Source of the DNA: Hymenobacter wooponensis
Lineage (GTDB): Bacteria > Bacteroidota > Bacteroidia > Cytophagales > Hymenobacteraceae
Length of the DNA: 64,000 bases
Direction: 5' to 3'
Assembly (NCBI RefSeq): GCF_004745865.1
Contig: NZ_SRKZ01000006.1
Location: 62,001 to 126,000, forward strand
The translations under genes were made by a program, and so were the position numbers. This document shows, piece by piece, positions 53,655 to 61,475 of the stretch; the stretch's first letter is position 1, and each line of letters opens with the position of its first letter. The notes beneath the pieces were generated by a model. That model did not search any database. It had not been told where the DNA came from and was given only the letters and a program-made list of their open reading frames with translations.

Positions 53655-54437
53655 CTAATCAACGACTTTTACCGTAGTCTGGTTTTTAACTAAGAACTGC
53701 CGCAGCAGTTGGTTGAACTCCTGCGGGCGTTCCATCATGGGCGCATGGCCGCAGTGGTCGAGGAAGCGCAGCTCGGCCTTAGGCAGCAAGCGACTAAACT
53801 CATGCGCCACTACTGGTGGGGTAATGGTATCGTTCAACCCCCAAACCAGTAGCGTAGGCACCTGTATTTTGTGCAGATCCTTAGCCAAGTTATGCCGCTG
53901 GGCCGAGCGTGCAATGCTGATAATGCGCAAGCACTTGGCGTTGGAATTGGTAACGTTGAATACCTCGTCAACCAACTCGCGGGTAGCTACAGCTGGGTCG
54001 TAAAAAGTGTAGGCCACTCGCTCCTGTACGTAGCTATAGTTACCGCGCTTGGGGAAAGAGCCACCCATACTGTCCTCAAACAAACCGCTGCTACCCGTCA
54101 GCACCAACCGGCTCACCCGGGCTTGATTACGCAGAGCATACACCAAGGCAATATGCCCTCCCAGGGAGTTACCTAGTACTGTACATGGCTCCGTTAGCCC
54201 TATTTCGGCTAAGAATTCCTCCACAAACTGCACTAGCCCAGGGACGCCGGCTTTGGTAAGCGGCATATCATAGATGGGAAGCAGAGGAATAATCACCCGA
54301 TAATCCGTGCTGAACTCGGCCACTACGTCTTGCCAGTTGCTGAGCGCACCAAAGAGCCCATGGAGGAGCAGTAGCACCTCACCGGAGCCTTCCTCTACAT
54401 ACTGAAACTCGTTCTGTTGTTTTATCTGCAATTCCAT
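53655..54437 (-). CDS. Alpha/beta-fold hydrolase
   Basis: 260 residues from ATG 54435-54437 (MELQIKQQNE). Nucleophile Ser in VLGNSLGGH (S91), oxyanion segment LLLHGLFGALSNW, acid Asp in WGLNDTITPP and His in DHCGHAPMM: a complete triad. Belongs to the large hydrolase group next to pdxJ, CBS and nadK in Bacteroidota. Only 4 bp after the amidotransferase gene. Substrate unknown. Confidence 0.88.
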   Translation of the reverse strand: MELQIKQQNEFQYVEEGSGEVLLLLHGLFGALSNWQDVVAEFSTDYRVIIPLLPIYDMPLTKAGVPGLVQFVEEFLAEIGLTEPCTVLGNSLGGHIALVYALRNQARVSRLVLTGSSGLFEDSMGGSFPKRGNYSYVQERVAYTFYDPAVATRELVDEVFNVTNSNAKCLRIISIARSAQRHNLAKDLHKIQVPTLLVWGLNDTITPPVVAHEFSRLLPKAELRFLDHCGHAPMMERPQEFNQLLRQFLVKNQTTVKVVD

Positions 54438-54441
54438 CTTT

Positions 54442-55059
54442 TCAGGGGTGGCCGTTGCCGGAAGCAGCCGCCGACCCAGTCTGTGCAATGATACAACTCT
54501 TGACCCAATTGCCCAGCAAAGCTAGGCCGTGGGGGGTGAGCAAGGCTTCGGGGTGAAACTGCACGCCGCATAAAGGCAGCTGCTGGTGCCGAAAAGCCAT
54601 GATTTCCTGATGTACGTCGGCGGTTCGTGCCAGGACGTCAAACGTGGCAGGCAGGCGCTGTAGTATCAGAGAGTGGTAACGCGTAACGGGCATGCGCTGC
54701 GGCAGGCCGTGCCATAACACGTCGGGTTGCGTCCACTCTATTTCTGATACTTTACCGTGCATGGGCCGGTGCCCGCGAAGTAGCTCCGCCCCAAAGAACT
54801 CTCCGAGCGCCTGGTGGCCCAGGCATACTCCCAGCATTGGTACGCGCTGGTGCCAGGCCTCAATAACCTGCAGTAGAATGCCGGCTTCTTGTGGGGTACC
54901 TGGGCCAGGCGAGAGTACAATGCCATCGAATTCCAGCTCTTCCAGTGATTCCAGCGGCACATCGTTGCGCCGAACTATGACCTCGCACCCTAGCTGCCGG
55001 AGATAATCCAGCAGATTGTAGGTGAAAGAATCAAAGTTGTCGAGCAGCAACAAACGCAT
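54442..55059 (-). CDS. Anthranilate/aminodeoxychorismate synthase glutamine amidotransferase
   Basis: 205 residues, ATG start. Class-I glutamine amidotransferase (TrpG/PabA): LLLDNFDSFTYNL, oxyanion motif LSPGPGTPQEAG, nucleophilic Cys in GVCLGHQALGEFFG (C79), and the His-Glu pair in GVQFHPEALLTPHG (H169, E171). It supplies ammonia for anthranilate or 4-amino-4-deoxychorismate. No trpE or pabB adjoins it, so tryptophan versus folate use cannot be decided; it may serve both. Confidence 0.9.
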   Translation of the reverse strand: MRLLLLDNFDSFTYNLLDYLRQLGCEVIVRRNDVPLESLEELEFDGIVLSPGPGTPQEAGILLQVIEAWHQRVPMLGVCLGHQALGEFFGAELLRGHRPMHGKVSEIEWTQPDVLWHGLPQRMPVTRYHSLILQRLPATFDVLARTADVHQEIMAFRHQQLPLCGVQFHPEALLTPHGLALLGNWVKSCIIAQTGSAAASGNGHP

Positions 55060-55128
55060 ACACTGCCTGGAGAAGATGGTTCAGAACGATGTAAATGAGC
55101 TGAGGCAACCAATGTTTTTGGCGTGTGG

Positions 55129-55650
55129 CTAAAACACCGCTCGGAGCTTTTCGAGCAGCGTACCAGCAAACGGCAGCACGAAGCCTACTATCTCCAGCGC
55201 TAGCGGGGTTGCGTGCTGCACCACTGGTAGCACCTGCGACTGCGCTACTAAGCCCGGTGAAATGAGGTTGAGCCCCGCTAGGCCTATACCATGCAAAAGC
55301 AAGCTTAGGCCCAGCACCCATTTTAGTACTCCGCAGGCCGCACCACCTAAATTATCCAGCAAGCCCAGCGGCGTAAGGTGCACAGCTGTTTTAATGAAAG
55401 TACTTAGCAAATGTACGCCCCACCCAATCAGGGCAAAGACCAAGAGGAACGACACCAGCGGCAGTAGCCCGAATGCTTCGCCTACGTAATTCCGTACCAA
55501 CGGAATGGCATCGTTTAGGAGCGCTAAGCCACCTATCACCCCTAGTACAAAGGCCAACAGGGAAGCCACTTCGAGCACAAGCCCCCGGCGGAAACCTTTC
55601 ACGGCTCCAACACCCAAAGCTAACAGCAGCAGCAAGTCAAACGCAGACAT
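55129..55650 (-). CDS. cvpA: CvpA-family membrane protein
   Basis: 173 residues, ATG start. Four membrane helices: about 1-20, 25-45, 62-85 and 105-130. Family pattern FDLLLLLALGVGAVKGFRRGLVLEVASLLAF and a C-terminal amphipathic tail. E. coli CvpA is needed for colicin V production and envelope stress tolerance; general role unclear. Starts directly after the imperfect 28-bp dyad. Confidence 0.88.
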   Translation of the reverse strand: MSAFDLLLLLALGVGAVKGFRRGLVLEVASLLAFVLGVIGGLALLNDAIPLVRNYVGEAFGLLPLVSFLLVFALIGWGVHLLSTFIKTAVHLTPLGLLDNLGGAACGVLKWVLGLSLLLHGIGLAGLNLISPGLVAQSQVLPVVQHATPLALEIVGFVLPFAGTLLEKLRAVF

Positions 55651-55666
55651 GCGGGAGGTGGTGAAT

Positions 55667-55745
55667 GAGTAATGAGCGTGAATGAGTGAGGTGGTGGTTG
55701 TGCTAATGCAGTGTAGGCCACTTCACTCATTCACGCTCATCACTC
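55667..55745. repeat. 28-bp imperfect inverted repeat between yqeY-like gene and cvpA
   Basis: Arms 55667-55694 and 55718-55745, two mismatches, 23-nt loop. The arm itself contains a near-direct repeat (GTGAATGAGT). It fills the gap between the two genes. No T-run. Confidence 0.65.
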
Positions 55746-55754
55746 GTTCGCCGT

Positions 55755-56219
55755 TTACACGTTGGTGTTATTGAGCAGGTTGTTCACGGTCTGCGAAATG
55801 GCGCGGCCATCTGCTTGCCCGGATAGCTCACGCGCGGCTACGCCCATCACCTTGCCCAAGTCAGAGGGACCGGTGGCGCCTACGCGCTGGATGATGGCTA
55901 CCAGCTTCTCCACCAAATCTGCTTCGGAGAGCTGCTGGGGCAGGTATTCCTCAATGATAGCCAGCTCGGCCAATTCCACTTCTTCCAGGTCGGAGCGGAA
56001 CTGCTTCTGGTAGGTTTCGGCAGCTTCGCGGCGCTGCTTGGCCGCTTTCGTCAGGAGCTTTATCTCAGCGTCAGGTGTGAGGGCTGCACCATGCTGCCCT
56101 TCGGCAGTTTCGGCCAGCATTATCTGCGACTTGATGCTGCGCAGAGCCGTCAGACGAACTTTATCCTTGGCCAGCATGGCCTTTTTAATATCTGCGTCGA
56201 TGTTTTCTTTCAGAGCCAT
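55755..56219 (-). CDS. GatB/YqeY-domain protein
   Basis: 154 residues, ATG start. All-helical YqeY-like domain: LKENIDADIKKAMLAKDKVRLTALRSIKSQIM, EYLPQQLSEADLVEKL and the C-terminal GKVMGVAARELSGQADGRAISQTVNNLL. Related to the tRNA-binding tail of GatB; proposed to bind tRNA or help amidotransferase reactions. Function in detail unknown. Confidence 0.9.
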   Translation of the reverse strand: MALKENIDADIKKAMLAKDKVRLTALRSIKSQIMLAETAEGQHGAALTPDAEIKLLTKAAKQRREAAETYQKQFRSDLEEVELAELAIIEEYLPQQLSEADLVEKLVAIIQRVGATGPSDLGKVMGVAARELSGQADGRAISQTVNNLLNNTNV

Positions 56220-56274
56220 AATATAAAGAAGAATGGAGATGCAAGATTACGGGATATTCCCGACTCCGGCAGCG

Positions 56275-57291
56275 CTAGGCCACTGGCAGGCTCTGCTGGA
56301 AAGCGGCGGGATGATCAAGGTATACGGCTACGTGGCGTACCTGCCGCTGTAGGTCGTATGGGCCGCTGACTTTAACGGGCTGCGCAAAAGAGAGTAACAG
56401 ATTAGGAGCTGTAAAAAGCAATTGAGCCGTGTTTAGCACGTCAGCATTCCGCACGGGTGCTTCTTTCAACTGCTGCACGTGTACCAGGGCAGCCAGCGGC
56501 ACCCGCAGCTGCCACACAAATCCAACGCGTAGTACCAACTCCTGCTCCTCGGTGATAACGGATGGCCGGAGGCGAACGGCCCGCAAGTGGCCTACCAGAA
56601 ATAGCAGCCCGTAGACATGCCCCATCAGCACTAGCCCGGCCGCTACCGGGCTCCAGCGCGTTAAGAGCAAGTGCACGGCGCCCATTTCAATCAGAGACAA
56701 GAAACCAGCAGTAGCCAGCAGTGCCTCTACGGCTGACTCTCGGTGGCTGGTAAATACTTTGTCGGTAGTCTGAACTTCTGGCTTGGCGCGCCAGCTGAGC
56801 AGCGCATAATATAGCATGCCTATTTCTGAAACCAGCAGGCTGAATGAGTGGCCAAACACCTGCTCAAAAGCCGCTTCCAAGCGCTCCATCATGCCGGGCT
56901 CCGTGTGAGCAGTAGTTGCGTAGGCCAGTCGCAACTTGCGCAGCTTTACAACGGCCAGGCTGATAGCCGCCAGTTCTAGCGCCGGGCCAGCATACCGCGT
57001 ATAGGACAGGTACTGCTGTTGGGGCTCTGGAATTAGAAAGTAAGCCAGCGTAATGGCGGCACCTGTTGCTCCTAGCAAGCTACTTAGGGGAAGCTTGTAA
57101 GGCCGGATGACCTGCCAATAAAACAGCAGGGGCAGCACCGTGAGCAAATCAAACGTAACGGCGGCAGGCAGCACGGGCCGGGTGGCAAAGTCGGGGCGCC
57201 TGATTACCAGTATTTCTACCGCTACAACAGCCAGGGCAAGGCAGCCAAACCACACGGCGGGGCGGTAGCGCGTAAAGGACGTTAGCATCAT
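56275..57291 (-). CDS. Polytopic membrane protein of unknown function
   Basis: 338 residues from the ATG pair at 57286-57291 (MMLTSFTRYR). Hydrophobic helices: about 11-27, 41-60, 68-88, 105-121, 145-165, 190-215 and 220-240, then a soluble C-terminal third (about 250-338). No transporter or enzyme motif recognised. Divergent from pdxJ. Lineage-specific by appearance; function unknown. Confidence 0.7.
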   Translation of the reverse strand: MMLTSFTRYRPAVWFGCLALAVVAVEILVIRRPDFATRPVLPAAVTFDLLTVLPLLFYWQVIRPYKLPLSSLLGATGAAITLAYFLIPEPQQQYLSYTRYAGPALELAAISLAVVKLRKLRLAYATTAHTEPGMMERLEAAFEQVFGHSFSLLVSEIGMLYYALLSWRAKPEVQTTDKVFTSHRESAVEALLATAGFLSLIEMGAVHLLLTRWSPVAAGLVLMGHVYGLLFLVGHLRAVRLRPSVITEEQELVLRVGFVWQLRVPLAALVHVQQLKEAPVRNADVLNTAQLLFTAPNLLLSFAQPVKVSGPYDLQRQVRHVAVYLDHPAAFQQSLPVA

Positions 57292-57329
57292 GAGGATAAC
57301 CGGAAAGTGAGGTGGCCTGTTTGGGGTTG

Positions 57330-57337
57330 TATCTTTG
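57330..57337 (+). promoter_or_regulatory. -7 element of pdxJ
   Basis: Exact TATCTTTG 33 bp before the pdxJ ATG. -33 region is weak. Confidence 0.5.
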
Positions 57338-57369
57338 ACACCCAACCTCCGTTCAGCTCACCCTAAGAT

Positions 57370-58101
57370 ATGACGAAGCTCAGCGTTAACATAAACAAAA
57401 TAGCGACCCTGCGGAATGCCCGCGGCCACAACCGCCCCGATCTGCTGCAAGCCGCCCGCGACTGTGAGCGTTTCGGTGCTCAAGGTATCACGGTGCACCC
57501 GCGCCCCGATGAGCGCCACATCCGCTACCAAGATGTGCGCGACCTGAAAGCAGTGGTGACGACGGAGTTCAACATTGAAGGCAACCCCACTCCTGATTTC
57601 CTTGACTTGGTGCGTGAAACGCGCCCGGAGCAGGTAACGTTGGTGCCCGACGCGCCCGACGCTATTACTTCCAACGCAGGCTGGGATACCATTCGCCACC
57701 AAGAGTACCTACAAGGCGTAGTGCGGGAGCTCAAGGAGCTAGGCTGCCGCGTCAGCATCTTCCTCGACCCCGATCTGGACATGGTGCGCGCCGCCGCTAC
57801 TACCGGCACCGACCGTATTGAGCTTTACACGGAAGATTACGCCCGCCAGTACCCCCAAGATCCAGCGGCGGCTATCCGCAGCTACCGCGCCGCCGCCGAG
57901 CTGGCCCAAGAACTAGGCCTGGGCCTCAACGCTGGCCACGACCTTGACCTCGATAACCTGGCCTACCTGCACCAGAATTTGCCGGGTCTCGCCGAAGTCA
58001 GCATTGGCCACGCCCTAATCTGCGACGCCCTATACTTGGGGTTGGAGAACACCATTCAGCTCTACCGCCGCCAACTAGCGAGCAGCCCGACGCAGTACTA
58101 A
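57370..58101 (+). CDS. pdxJ: Pyridoxine 5'-phosphate synthase
   Basis: 243 residues, ATG start. It condenses 1-deoxyxylulose-5-P with amino-acetone phosphate to PNP in the DXP-dependent vitamin B6 pathway. TIM-barrel with the family N-terminus KLSVNINKIATLRNARGHNRPD, ITVHPRPDERHI (catalytic His) and ELYTEDYARQ, AGHDLDLDNL and SIGHALICDAL. Common partner of the nearby hydrolase-CBS-nadK string in Bacteroidota. Confidence 0.95.
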   Translation: MTKLSVNINKIATLRNARGHNRPDLLQAARDCERFGAQGITVHPRPDERHIRYQDVRDLKAVVTTEFNIEGNPTPDFLDLVRETRPEQVTLVPDAPDAITSNAGWDTIRHQEYLQGVVRELKELGCRVSIFLDPDLDMVRAAATTGTDRIELYTEDYARQYPQDPAAAIRSYRAAAELAQELGLGLNAGHDLDLDNLAYLHQNLPGLAEVSIGHALICDALYLGLENTIQLYRRQLASSPTQY

Positions 58102-58104
58102 ATG

Positions 58105-58173
58105 AACAATGAGCCCCCATTAGGCCGTTGATAAATCGCTCTGCCCAAGCACCAATGGTCAGGGCTCATTGTT
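58105..58173. repeat. 12-bp inverted repeat between pdxJ and mnmH
   Basis: Arms AACAATGAGCCC (58105-58116) and GGGCTCATTGTT (58162-58173) enclosing 45 nt. No T-run. Confidence 0.5.
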
Positions 58174-58184
58174 AAGTTCTTCTC

Positions 58185-59237
58185 ATGCCCCGTCTCTCTC
58201 TTCCCGACTTCCTGCAAAACCCTTCCGCTGCACCGATTCTAGACGTGCGGGCTCCCATTGAGTACCAGCATGGTCACATACCAGGGGCGGTAAGCTTTCC
58301 ACTGTTTACGGATGAGGAGCGGGCCCGCATTGGTACTACCTACAAGCAAATCAGCCAGGACAAAGCCGTGCTGCTGGGGCTAGATTTCTTTGGCCCGAAG
58401 ATGGGTGAGCTAGTGAAGCAGGCCAAAAAGCTGGCGCCACACAAAGAAGTGCGGGTGCATTGCTGGCGCGGAGGCATGCGCAGCGGTGCCGTGCTGTGGC
58501 TGCTGGAGCTGGCCGGTTTTCAGGTGCAGCTCCTCGACAAAGGCTACAAGGATTACCGCCGCTGGGTGCTGCAGGAGTTTGAGCGCCCTAGGCCACTGCT
58601 GGTATTAGGAGGCCTCACGGGCTCCGGTAAAACAGATGTGCTACACGCGTTAGCTAGCCACGGACAGTCCATTGTTGATTTAGAAGGGCTAGCTCGGCAC
58701 AAGGGCTCCGCATTTGGCAGCATTGGGCAGCCGGTGCAGCCTACACAGGAGCAGTTCGAAAATGATTTAGCCGGCATACTGGCGGCTTTGCCCGAGGCGG
58801 GGCCCATTTGGGTGGAAGATGAAAGCCGCACCATTGGCGGCGTGCACGTACCCTCGCCCCTATTCGCGCAAATGAGTTCTGCCCCGCTCATTGTGCTGGA
58901 TATTCCGCGGGATGTACGGGTGCGTAAGCTGGCCGAAGAATACGGTCGGCAAGACCCCGCGGCACTGGCGGCAGCTATTCTCAAGATTCGGAAGCGCCTG
59001 GGTGGCCTAGTAACCAAAGAGGCCCTGGCAGCCATTGGCGAAGACGATATGGAGAAGATGGTGAGCCTGGTGCTCGACTATTACGATAAGACCTACAGCC
59101 ACGGCACAGAGAGCCGCCAGATCACCCGCGTGGAGTCCTCCACCTGCGACCCGGTTGTGAATGCCAAGTTAGTACAGCAGGCCTTGGTTAAAAGCGGCTT
59201 TTCTCCTAGCTCTCAGTCTGTAGCGCATGATTCCTAA
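58185..59237 (+). CDS. mnmH: tRNA 2-selenouridine synthase
   Basis: 350 residues, ATG start. An N-terminal rhodanese domain with the catalytic Cys in VHCWRGGMRSG (C93) replaces S by Se at wobble position 34 of tRNA. The C-terminal P-loop domain (LGGLTGSGKT, 141-150) handles geranylation/phosphate chemistry in homologues. It overlaps the VOC gene by 11 bp, and selD lies just downstream, which supports a selenium role. No selA, selB or selC is seen here. Confidence 0.95.
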   Translation: MPRLSLPDFLQNPSAAPILDVRAPIEYQHGHIPGAVSFPLFTDEERARIGTTYKQISQDKAVLLGLDFFGPKMGELVKQAKKLAPHKEVRVHCWRGGMRSGAVLWLLELAGFQVQLLDKGYKDYRRWVLQEFERPRPLLVLGGLTGSGKTDVLHALASHGQSIVDLEGLARHKGSAFGSIGQPVQPTQEQFENDLAGILAALPEAGPIWVEDESRTIGGVHVPSPLFAQMSSAPLIVLDIPRDVRVRKLAEEYGRQDPAALAAAILKIRKRLGGLVTKEALAAIGEDDMEKMVSLVLDYYDKTYSHGTESRQITRVESSTCDPVVNAKLVQQALVKSGFSPSSQSVAHDS

Positions 59238-59616
59238 GCTGAGAGTTGCGCGGCCTACCAACAACCTGCAGCCACTAATACGGTTCTACCGTGATGGGCT
59301 AGGCCTCTCTGAACTAGGCTCATTCACCAATCATGGTGGGTTTGATGGTGTGATGCTAGGCCACCCGCAGGCACCCTACCACCTGGAGTTTACTACCCAG
59401 CAAGACCACCTGATAGCCCCTGCCCCCACTCCCGAGCATTTGCTCGTATTCTATTTGCCTGACCATTCGCAGTGGCTGTTGGCCGTGGAGCGAATGCAGG
59501 AGCAGGGCTTTGCTCCGGTAGTGGCCTACAACCCTTATTGGGACCAGCTAGGCCGTACTTTCGAAGACCCCGATGGTTACCGGGTGGTGCTGCAACATGC
59601 TGCCTGGAAATATTAA
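59227..59616 (+). CDS. VOC-family (glyoxalase-fold) protein
   Basis: 129 residues, ATG inside the end of mnmH. One pair of beta-alpha-beta-beta-beta units: LRVARPTNNLQPLIRFYRDGLGLSELGSF and LAVERMQEQGFAPVVAYNPYWDQLGRTFEDPDGYRVVL. Candidate metal ligands are the His/Glu in YHLEF and the Asp/Glu near FEDPDGY. Being placed between mnmH and selD with overlap suggests co-expression. A link to selenium metabolism is only suggested by context. Confidence 0.82.
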   Translation: MIPKLRVARPTNNLQPLIRFYRDGLGLSELGSFTNHGGFDGVMLGHPQAPYHLEFTTQQDHLIAPAPTPEHLLVFYLPDHSQWLLAVERMQEQGFAPVVAYNPYWDQLGRTFEDPDGYRVVLQHAAWKY

Positions 59617-59640
59617 GTATCTGTAACGCCTTTCTGACTT

Positions 59641-60699
59641 ATGTCTATCGCTCCCGAACCCACCGACCAGATCCGCCTCACGCAGTACAGCCACGGCGCG
59701 GGCTGCGGCTGCAAAATCGCACCCAAGGTCCTCGACCAGATTTTGCACACTAGCATTCCGCAGCCTCACGATGCTCAGCTCCTGGTTGGCAACTCCTCCC
59801 GCGACGATGCCGCCGTGTATGACATTGGGGGCGGCCAGGCCATCATCAGCACCACCGACTTTTTCATGCCGATTGTGGATGATGCCTACGATTTCGGTCG
59901 GATAGCTTCTGCTAACGCTATTTCTGACGTGTACGCCATGGGCGGGCGGCCCGTCATGGCTATTGCCGTGCTAGGGTGGCCTATTGATAAGCTGGCACCC
60001 GAGGTAGCACGCCGCGTGATTGAGGGCAGCCGCAGCATCTGCGCCGAGGCGGGTATCCCGCTGGCGGGTGGCCACAGCATCGACTCACCCGAGCCTATTT
60101 TCGGCTTGGCAGTAACCGGCCTACTCGACATCAAGAACCTCAAGCAGAACGACACCGCCACCGCTGGCTGTGAGCTATACCTAACTAAGCCCCTGGGCGT
60201 AGGAATGCTGACCACAGCACAGAAACGCGGCATTTTGCGCCCCGAGCACGAGCAACTGGCCCCCCAAAGCATGATGCAGCTCAACAAGATTGGGCAAGAG
60301 CTAGGTCAGGTAGCAGCCGTGCGGGCCATGACCGACGTCACCGGCTTTGGTCTGCTAGGCCACCTCTCAGAGGTATGCGAGGGCAGCAACCTCACGGCAG
60401 AGGTAGAATTCAGCAAAGTACCACTGATTGCTGCCGCTGAAGAATACCGGGCTCAAGGTGCCGTACCCGGCGGCACCGTCCGTAACTGGGATTCGTACGG
60501 CCACAAGATCGGTGAGATAACTGCCGAGCAGCGTCAGTGGCTCTGCGACCCGCAAACTTCCGGTGGCCTGCTGGTGTGCGTGGATCCTGCAGGTCGCGCC
60601 GAAGTACTAGCCATTTTTGAGCGCCATGGGCTGCAGTTAGAACCATTCGGCCAGTTGCGTGAGCACGCGGCTGGGGAGCCCTGGATTTCTGTGCGCTAG
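59641..60699 (+). CDS. selD: Selenide, water dikinase
   Basis: 352 residues, ATG start. It makes monoselenophosphate from selenide and ATP. The N-terminal active loop GAGCGCK carries Cys22 and Cys24 (Cys, not Sec, in the first position), followed by RDDAAVYD, ISTTDFFMPIVDD, GGHSIDSPEPIFGLAVTG and AMTDVTGFGLLGHL. The sequence is strikingly close to E. coli SelD, as far as I can recall it. Supplies mnmH, two genes upstream, in the same operon. Confidence 0.95.
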   Translation: MSIAPEPTDQIRLTQYSHGAGCGCKIAPKVLDQILHTSIPQPHDAQLLVGNSSRDDAAVYDIGGGQAIISTTDFFMPIVDDAYDFGRIASANAISDVYAMGGRPVMAIAVLGWPIDKLAPEVARRVIEGSRSICAEAGIPLAGGHSIDSPEPIFGLAVTGLLDIKNLKQNDTATAGCELYLTKPLGVGMLTTAQKRGILRPEHEQLAPQSMMQLNKIGQELGQVAAVRAMTDVTGFGLLGHLSEVCEGSNLTAEVEFSKVPLIAAAEEYRAQGAVPGGTVRNWDSYGHKIGEITAEQRQWLCDPQTSGGLLVCVDPAGRAEVLAIFERHGLQLEPFGQLREHAAGEPWISVR

Positions 60700-60705
60700 G
60701 CCCCT

Positions 60706-61299
60706 GTGAAGCTGATTCCGTTTTTGCGGCCGCTGCTGGAGGCAGCGGCCGCTATTACGCTCATGGCTGTAGGGCTGCGGTTTATTACCAGCTTTTTCGC
60801 CAGTAAGAGCCGAGTATATCGGCCCACATTTCTGCGCCAGTTTGCCTTAGCTTTCTGGCCGCTGCTATGCCTTGGGGTAGGCCTACCTTTTCTGGGCTCC
60901 TTGTTCTATCTCGGCTCCATGGCTGTATACGAGCAGGTATTGCTTGGCCTCATTACTGCCGTTGTATTGGGCTTCTCAATGCCAGCGCTGGTTCTGCACG
61001 CTCAGTATTACGCCCGAAACCTTGACACTACGCTTGTGTTCGACCCCAAAAGGAACGTGTTGGAGGTTTACGAAGGCCGCGTGCGCATTCCCTTCAGCAA
61101 AAGTGACTTGGTCCGTGTGGAGCGTGTAACCTGCAAGTCGCGGCGCATGTTCTGGAGCAACTACAACTACATCAAGCTGCATCTGCGCACGGGCGAGGTG
61201 CTCACGCTTACGTCCTTGCTTACCCGCCTTGAGCCGGTAGCGGAGTTCCTCCGGAATACTCCTGTCGAGCATCAGCAGCGGTGGTTTTGCTTCGTGTAA
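60706..61299 (+). CDS. Membrane protein with PH-like C-terminal domain
   Basis: 197 residues from GTG 60706, 6 bp after selD. Three membrane helices (about 12-30, 47-66, 75-96), then a beta-rich cytoplasmic domain (about 105-190: TLVFDPKRNVLEVYEGRVRIPFSKSDLVRVERVTCKSRRMFWSN) with a strand order like bacterial PH (bPH) domains. Probably at the end of the selenium operon. Function unknown. Confidence 0.7.
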   Translation: MKLIPFLRPLLEAAAAITLMAVGLRFITSFFASKSRVYRPTFLRQFALAFWPLLCLGVGLPFLGSLFYLGSMAVYEQVLLGLITAVVLGFSMPALVLHAQYYARNLDTTLVFDPKRNVLEVYEGRVRIPFSKSDLVRVERVTCKSRRMFWSNYNYIKLHLRTGEVLTLTSLLTRLEPVAEFLRNTPVEHQQRWFCFV

Positions 61300-61439
61300 G
61301 TAGCCCTCAAATTCACAGAGAAGTCAGGAGCTATACTACTTGCTAGTCCACTAGCGTTTATACTTTGAGATACGAGTTTACCCCTGCAATTATTCGATAA
61401 AACCGGCTTTTTGCCCGGTAAAGCTCGGAATCAGGCATC

Positions 61440-61447
61440 TACCTTTG
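61440..61447 (+). promoter_or_regulatory. -7 element of the histidine kinase gene
   Basis: Exact TACCTTTG 28 bp before the ATG. Confidence 0.45.
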
Positions 61448-61475
61448 CTTCATTCCTTTTGCCTCTCCCGAGCTG

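Noticed and set aside
58105..58173. Terminator after pdxJ
   Set aside because: The arms are 45 nt apart with no T-run, so I list it as a plain inverted repeat.
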